In this document: positions 23,220-27,041 of the stretch, one piece after another
Layout of the letters: every line of letters begins with the position of its first letter
How positions within the stretch are numbered: the stretch's first letter is position 1
Assembly: GCA_016282215.1 (NCBI GenBank)
Contig: JAEEKC010000235.1
Span: 1 to 27,041, forward strand
Direction of reading: 5' to 3'
DNA: 27,041 nt
Origin: Lachnospiraceae bacterium
GTDB taxonomy: Bacteria; Bacillota; Clostridia; Lachnospirales; Lachnospiraceae
Position numbers and translations under genes: made by a program
Notes under the pieces: model-generated
What the model was told of the DNA's origin: nothing
The model's database searches: none
Seen by the model: the letters and a program-made list of their open reading frames with translations, nothing else

Positions 23220-24626
23220 ATGAGTAACTTATTTTTCGGGATTACAATGTTTATCTGCCTCGTGCCGATGGTATGGATCATGTTCTTTTATCTGTATCCG
23301 AAAAAGTGGAGCGAGCGAAAACAGATCTTCGGCGTGAACAATCGAAAAGAATTTCTGCAGGATGGCGTAAAAGATGAAGTGGAAGCCATCGCGCAAAAAG
23401 GCCGGAAAAGAGCACTTCTGGTCTCCCTTACCGCCACCGCGATCGCAACAGCGCTGCTGTTTTTGCACGGGATGTTCCTGCAGACTTTTATCTGGATGAG
23501 TTTTATCTTCATCACGATCTTTGTCATAACCGTACCCTTCCTTTTGGGACATAAGGAAATGATGACCGTAAAAAAGAGCCTGAATCTCACACAGGAAAAG
23601 GGTATTAACTTCGTAGACTTAAAAACCGCAGGCAATGTGCATGCACTTAAAATCGTTCCTATCCTTTTGCCGAACCTGGCAGGTCTTTTGATCACCGGCC
23701 TGATGCTATTGGCAAATCTCGGCGTGATCCGGTTCAACGCCTATGCGCCCGGCAGCTTTTTCGGCACCATTCTGGCAGTGACCATGTTCCTGGTGGGACT
23801 GCTGATCATGCTCACCGGATTTTTGATGGACCGTTTGAAAAATGATGTGATCTCCACGGACAGTGACATCAACGCAAATTACAACAGGGCCAAAAAGAAA
23901 AACTGGGCGGACATGATCGTCGCTTTCCTTTGGCTGAACGTTGCCTATATGTTGGTCACTGCCTTTATCCTTTTGATCTTCTATTCCAATCTGCTGGTCA
24001 CAGGTTTTCTGCTTTTTTATATGATCCTGATGGTCGCAGGAATCGCGGTATTTGTCAGAAGAGGCCGGAAAATTGAAGAGCGTTACCAAAAGGAAACTTC
24101 AGTGATCACGGATGATGATGAATACTGGCTGGGCGGCATGCTCTACTGCAATCCGAATGATCACCGCGTGATGGTCGAAAAACGCGCCGGCATCGGCGGC
24201 ACCATTAATATCGGACATCCTGTCGGCAAAGTGATCGGCATTATCGTGCTTATTCTTTTGATGAACGTCTTTGTTTCACTGATCTATGTCGGCCTCATAG
24301 AAGCAACGCCCATCAGCCTCCACGCAGAGAGCGGAACCCTGATCTGCCACCAGTTAAAGGACGAATACGTGATCACACCGGATATGATCGACAGCATAGA
24401 ACTTTGCGATGATATCTATGAGCATTCCTTTATGCGCAAAAACGGCGTGGGCATGGACACCCTGCTCAAGGGCGATTTCATCGTGGATGGAAAGAACGGC
24501 TGCAAAGTCTTCCTTGCTCCCCAAGAAGAAGTTTATATCCATGTTGTGACGAAAGATGGCACGAACTACTATATCAGCAGTGCGACGGCCGAGGAGACGC
24601 GGGCGGTGTATGAGAGTGTGAGGTAA
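23220..24626 (+). CDS. DUF1648/DUF5808-type membrane protein
   Basis: This 468-residue protein has about eight to nine membrane helices. It has the segment DDEYWLGGMLYCNPNDHR (about 298-315) followed by KRAGIGGTINIGHPVGK, the mark of DUF5808, which often occurs with DUF1648 and beside YtrA-type GntR regulators. The C-terminal 100 residues after the last helix look like a small beta domain, perhaps PH-like (ITPDMIDSIELCDDI and the following strands). The function of this family is unknown; a role in envelope stress, similar to the SdpI-like immunity proteins that share DUF1648, is possible but not shown here. AGGAGG-like GGAGG precedes the ATG. The terminator at 24661-24704 ends the transcript. 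Confidence 0.85.
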   Translation: MSNLFFGITMFICLVPMVWIMFFYLYPKKWSERKQIFGVNNRKEFLQDGVKDEVEAIAQKGRKRALLVSLTATAIATALLFLHGMFLQTFIWMSFIFITIFVITVPFLLGHKEMMTVKKSLNLTQEKGINFVDLKTAGNVHALKIVPILLPNLAGLLITGLMLLANLGVIRFNAYAPGSFFGTILAVTMFLVGLLIMLTGFLMDRLKNDVISTDSDINANYNRAKKKNWADMIVAFLWLNVAYMLVTAFILLIFYSNLLVTGFLLFYMILMVAGIAVFVRRGRKIEERYQKETSVITDDDEYWLGGMLYCNPNDHRVMVEKRAGIGGTINIGHPVGKVIGIIVLILLMNVFVSLIYVGLIEATPISLHAESGTLICHQLKDEYVITPDMIDSIELCDDIYEHSFMRKNGVGMDTLLKGDFIVDGKNGCKVFLAPQEEVYIHVVTKDGTNYYISSATAEETRAVYESVR

Positions 24627-24660
24627 TACGCTTTAACAATTTGCTTGAATATGATATATA

Positions 24661-24704
24661 AAAATGCGATAGTGACTTACGCCACTATCGCATTTTCGTT
24701 TATG
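24661..24704 (+). terminator. Terminator after the GntR-DUF5808 operon
   Basis: A perfect 14-bp stem (arms 24661-24674 and 24683-24696) closes an 8-nt loop. The arms begin with AAAA and end in TTTT followed by CGTTTATGC, so it could work in both directions. It lies 34 bp after the stop codon. Confidence 0.85.
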
Positions 24705-24722
24705 CTTTTTTATCGCCTCTCC

Positions 24723-24785
24723 TGTATGTTCGAAAAATCAGGTATTTATCAAAAAACATACATTCCTGTAAAAATATGGTAGAAT
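24723..24785 (+). promoter_or_regulatory. Promoter and inverted repeat before the GNAT gene
   Basis: An extended -10, TGG-TAGAAT (24777-24785), precedes the GNAT start by about 35 nt, with no good -35. Upstream, TGTATGTT (24723-24730) and AACATACA (24755-24762) form a perfect 8-bp inverted repeat separated by 24 bp. This might bind an activator or looped repressor. Confidence 0.45.
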
Positions 24786-24820
24786 ATCTCTCATAATATC
24801 CAACAAAGAGGAATAATCTC

Positions 24821-25612
24821 ATGACAAAAGAACAAATTCGTTTCCTAGAAAACATCGCAGCCAACGGTTATGTAGCGCTGGAAGATCAGGAATATGATGG
24901 CTGGCAGCTGCGGTTCACCCACGGATTTACGGGGCGCGCCAACTCGGTGCAACTCAAGAATCCTTCCACCATCGCCCTGCCGGAAAAGGTGGACTACTGC
25001 GAGAAGGCTTATGCAGATCACGGTCTGCCCTGCATCTTCAAACTAACGGATGCAGAACGGGACTTTATCTCATATCTCGAGGAAAGAGGTTATCAGGCAG
25101 TAAAGCCCACGGATGTAATGACGCTGGAACTGCTGGATGAAAATATCGCTTATGATACCGCTGTGGTTTTGGATAGCGTCATCTTCACATCTACCCCCGA
25201 TGACTGGTTTGCGTCTTATTTTGACTATGAAGGCTTAACGGATGCGGACAAGCAGGATATGACCAGACAGATTCATGAAAAAGTCTCCGTTGATAAGGTG
25301 TATATCAAGGTCATGGAACAGGACCATGTCGCAGCCGTTGCTTCCCTGGCAACCGAAAGCGGCTACTCACTTTTGCATAACGTCGTCGTGGATCCCGTCC
25401 TTCGCGGAAAGGGTCTTGGAAAAAAACTCTGCCAGGCAGCAATCCTGAAAGCAAAGGAAGACGGCGCAACCCATATGTATCTGCAGGTGATGCAGAACAA
25501 CCCGGTGGCCATGAACTTATATCAGAAACTGGGTTTTGAAAAACAATACACTTATTATTATGTCATGAACCACGCAACGGAATTTCGAAAAAACGTGGAG
25601 ACGGCGATCTGA
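24821..25612 (+). CDS. GNAT family N-acetyltransferase
   Basis: This 263-residue protein has a C-terminal GNAT domain with the acetyl-CoA pyrophosphate loop RGKGLGK (195-201) after the strand HNVVVDPVL, and the typical end NPVAMNLYQKLGFEKQYTYYYV. The N-terminal half (GWQLRFTHGFTGRANSVQ) matches the degenerate first domain seen in two-domain GNAT proteins from Firmicutes. It should transfer an acetyl group from acetyl-CoA to an amine, with unknown acceptor. The ATG is preceded by AGAGGA. It has its own promoter and is followed after 89 bp by the LacX-like gene. No resistance-type context is apparent. Confidence 0.9.
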   Translation: MTKEQIRFLENIAANGYVALEDQEYDGWQLRFTHGFTGRANSVQLKNPSTIALPEKVDYCEKAYADHGLPCIFKLTDAERDFISYLEERGYQAVKPTDVMTLELLDENIAYDTAVVLDSVIFTSTPDDWFASYFDYEGLTDADKQDMTRQIHEKVSVDKVYIKVMEQDHVAAVASLATESGYSLLHNVVVDPVLRGKGLGKKLCQAAILKAKEDGATHMYLQVMQNNPVAMNLYQKLGFEKQYTYYYVMNHATEFRKNVETAI

Positions 25613-25701
25613 ACTCACAAACTGAAACAACATAACAATTTGATAAATGAAATCATCAAACGAATTCGAAAATGTAATATAAACTACAGGAGGAAACCAT
25701 C

Positions 25702-26583
25702 TTGGATACGATATTAAGATCCGGTGAATTAGAACTGACAACATCGACAAAAGGCGCGGAGATCATGTCCTGCACCAAAGACGGCATCGAGTATGTATGG
25801 CATGGTGATCCGTCTTACTGGGGACGCCGGACGCCCATCCTCTTCCCCTTTGTGGGGCAGGTCAGAAACAAAGAATACCGGTATAACGGAAAGTCCTATC
25901 CCATGGGACAGCATGGCTTTGCACGGGATATGGAATTTACCATCAAAGAACTGAACAGCGACAGCATCACTTATGTCCTGACAGAAAACGAAGAAACGCT
26001 GAAAGTCTTTCCCTTCCGTTTTATTTTGGAAGTATCCTATCGGATCGAAAGAAATGAGGTATTTGTGGGATGGACTGTAAAAAATCCCGCTGCCGAAGAC
26101 CTTTTCTTTTCCATCGGCGGCCATCCCGCCTTCATGTGTCCCATCGACGGGCAGGGTGACTGGGAAAAATACAGGATCCGCTTTATGAAAAGCGGCGAAG
26201 CTCTTTCGTCCCTGACGATCCGCCCCATCACAACCGGAGGCAATGTGGGTAAAGAAACAAAAAGTATTGAATTAACTGACGGATGCATCACTCCCACAGA
26301 TGAGTTGTTCGCCGGCGATGCCCTGATTGCAGAAGACTTTCAGACCGATCGGATCTCCCTTATTGATCCTAGTGGAAAAGAATATCTGATCGTATCCATC
26401 GATACGCCCCTTGTGGGCATCTGGTCCCCCGTGGGAAAACACGCGCCGTTTATCTGTATCGAGCCATGGTGCGGACGGACAGACCGGGATGATTTCACCG
26501 GCTCCCTGGAAGATCGGGAATACGGAAACTGTCTCCATACGGAAGAGGTCTTCCACAGAGAGTATTCCGTGATCTTCCGCTGA
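25702..26583 (+). CDS. LacX-like aldose 1-epimerase family protein
   Basis: This 293-residue protein belongs to the aldose 1-epimerase (galactose mutarotase) superfamily and resembles LacX. The start is a TTG (25702-25704) following AGGAGGAAACC, a strong binding site, and no ATG lies near it. Family features are GRRTPILFPFVGQVRN, the first histidine in YPMGQHGFARDMEF, the second in FFSIGGHPAFMCP and the closing FICIEPWCGRTD segment. It probably interconverts sugar anomers or binds a phosphorylated sugar; the substrate is not known. A possible -10 (TAATAT) lies 20 nt upstream of the binding site. It converges on the kinase gene with 13 bp between the stops. Confidence 0.9.
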   Translation: MDTILRSGELELTTSTKGAEIMSCTKDGIEYVWHGDPSYWGRRTPILFPFVGQVRNKEYRYNGKSYPMGQHGFARDMEFTIKELNSDSITYVLTENEETLKVFPFRFILEVSYRIERNEVFVGWTVKNPAAEDLFFSIGGHPAFMCPIDGQGDWEKYRIRFMKSGEALSSLTIRPITTGGNVGKETKSIELTDGCITPTDELFAGDALIAEDFQTDRISLIDPSGKEYLIVSIDTPLVGIWSPVGKHAPFICIEPWCGRTDRDDFTGSLEDREYGNCLHTEEVFHREYSVIFR

Positions 26584-26596
26584 GTCCCTTTTTTTG

Positions 26597-27041
26597 CTAC
26601 GCCAGCGGCAGCAGCAGTGTCACTGCAAATCCCTCCTGGCTTGAGATGATCAGCTGTCCCTTCATTTTCTTCATCAGTTCCGAGGAGATGTACAGGCCCA
26701 GGCCGCTGCCCTCTTTGTCTGCGGCACGTTTTTTCCCGCGGTAGAATTTATTTGTCAAAAGCGGGATCTCTTCTTGCGACGCGCCTTCGCCGTGATCGCG
26801 GATCGTCATTTCCAGATAATGATCTGCGAAGGCATATGTCACATCTATGTTTGTATCCGCATATTTATAGGAATTGCCGATGATATTTCCGATCACCTGG
26901 GAAAGCCGGTTGGGATCTATGCAAAGGATGCAGCCCGGAACCGGTTCCTGAGAGGCTTTCTTTTTGGTATCATGCTCCTCCACCAGGCGGCTTAATACAT
27001 CCGATGCCACTTCTGTTACGTTGACATTCAGTTCTCCGAGA
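26597..27041 (-). CDS. Sensor histidine kinase, C-terminal part (5' end beyond the window)
   Basis: The visible 148 codons are the end of a histidine kinase ATPase domain and are open through the right edge, so the sensor and dimerisation domains are not seen. Motifs are the N-box QVIGNIIGNSYKYA, the G1 box IRDHGEGA, the F-box region LTNKFYRGKK, and the G2 box GSGLGLYIS, followed by GFAVTLLLPLA. A GTG at 27008-27010 could be read as a start but would remove the dimerisation domain, so it is an internal codon. The partner response regulator is not in this window. Confidence 0.9.
   Translation of the reverse strand, partial: LGELNVNVTEVASDVLSRLVEEHDTKKKASQEPVPGCILCIDPNRLSQVIGNIIGNSYKYADTNIDVTYAFADHYLEMTIRDHGEGASQEEIPLLTNKFYRGKKRAADKEGSGLGLYISSELMKKMKGQLIISSQEGFAVTLLLPLA

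Overview
The window is a piece of a low-to-mid GC Firmicutes chromosome, most likely from the Clostridia and plausibly a member of the Lachnospiraceae. The reasons are strong AGGAGG-type ribosome binding sites, TTGaca/TATaat-type promoters, the guanylate kinase-like/YaaR gene pair, a YtrA-type GntR regulator beside a DUF5808 membrane protein, and a GH43 enzyme of the kind common in plant-fibre-degrading gut and rumen bacteria. The taxonomic call rests on protein families and gene order only. I saw no tRNA, rRNA, CRISPR array, insertion sequence or phage gene.

Region 1 (1-5946, minus strand) is one long operon for a multisubunit Mrp/Mbh-type cation/proton antiporter membrane module. In transcription order it encodes MrpE, MrpF, MrpG, a DUF4040 (MbhD-like) protein, an MbhE-MnhB fusion, MrpC and two MrpD/NuoM-like antiporter subunits, the last running off the left edge. 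This split layout, without a full-length MrpA, resembles archaeal Mbh/Mbx complexes more than the standard seven-gene bacterial Mrp operon. Region 2 (5947-6313) is a divergent intergenic region with two convincing promoters and, between them, a 20-bp near-perfect inverted repeat.

Region 3 (6314-11382) holds an orphan coiled-coil protein on the plus strand and then minus-strand genes for YaaR, a guanylate kinase-like protein, a PAS-CPBP membrane protease fusion, a YwaF-type membrane protein and a CHASE-GGDEF diguanylate cyclase. Region 4 (11383-15426) holds a VWA lipoprotein and a GH43 xylosidase/arabinofuranosidase whose promoter region is duplicated as a 53-bp tandem repeat.

Region 5 (15427-21536) is a second-messenger block: an 1115-residue protein with an EAL domain between two degenerate GGDEF domains, a divergent PAS-HD-GYP protein, an orphan type IV pilin-like protein, and the 3' remnant of a second HD-GYP gene. 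With the CHASE-GGDEF protein, the window carries one likely c-di-GMP synthase and two likely phosphodiesterases within about 10 kb.

Region 6 (21537-27041) has a CPBP protease behind a promoter with a perfect palindromic operator, a GntR/DUF5808 pair, a GNAT acetyltransferase, a LacX-type aldose epimerase-like protein and the 3' end of a sensor histidine kinase gene. Several minus-strand leaders carry a small repeat (CCGTATTTTCATACCG on the plus strand) that would form a GAAA-capped hairpin in RNA.
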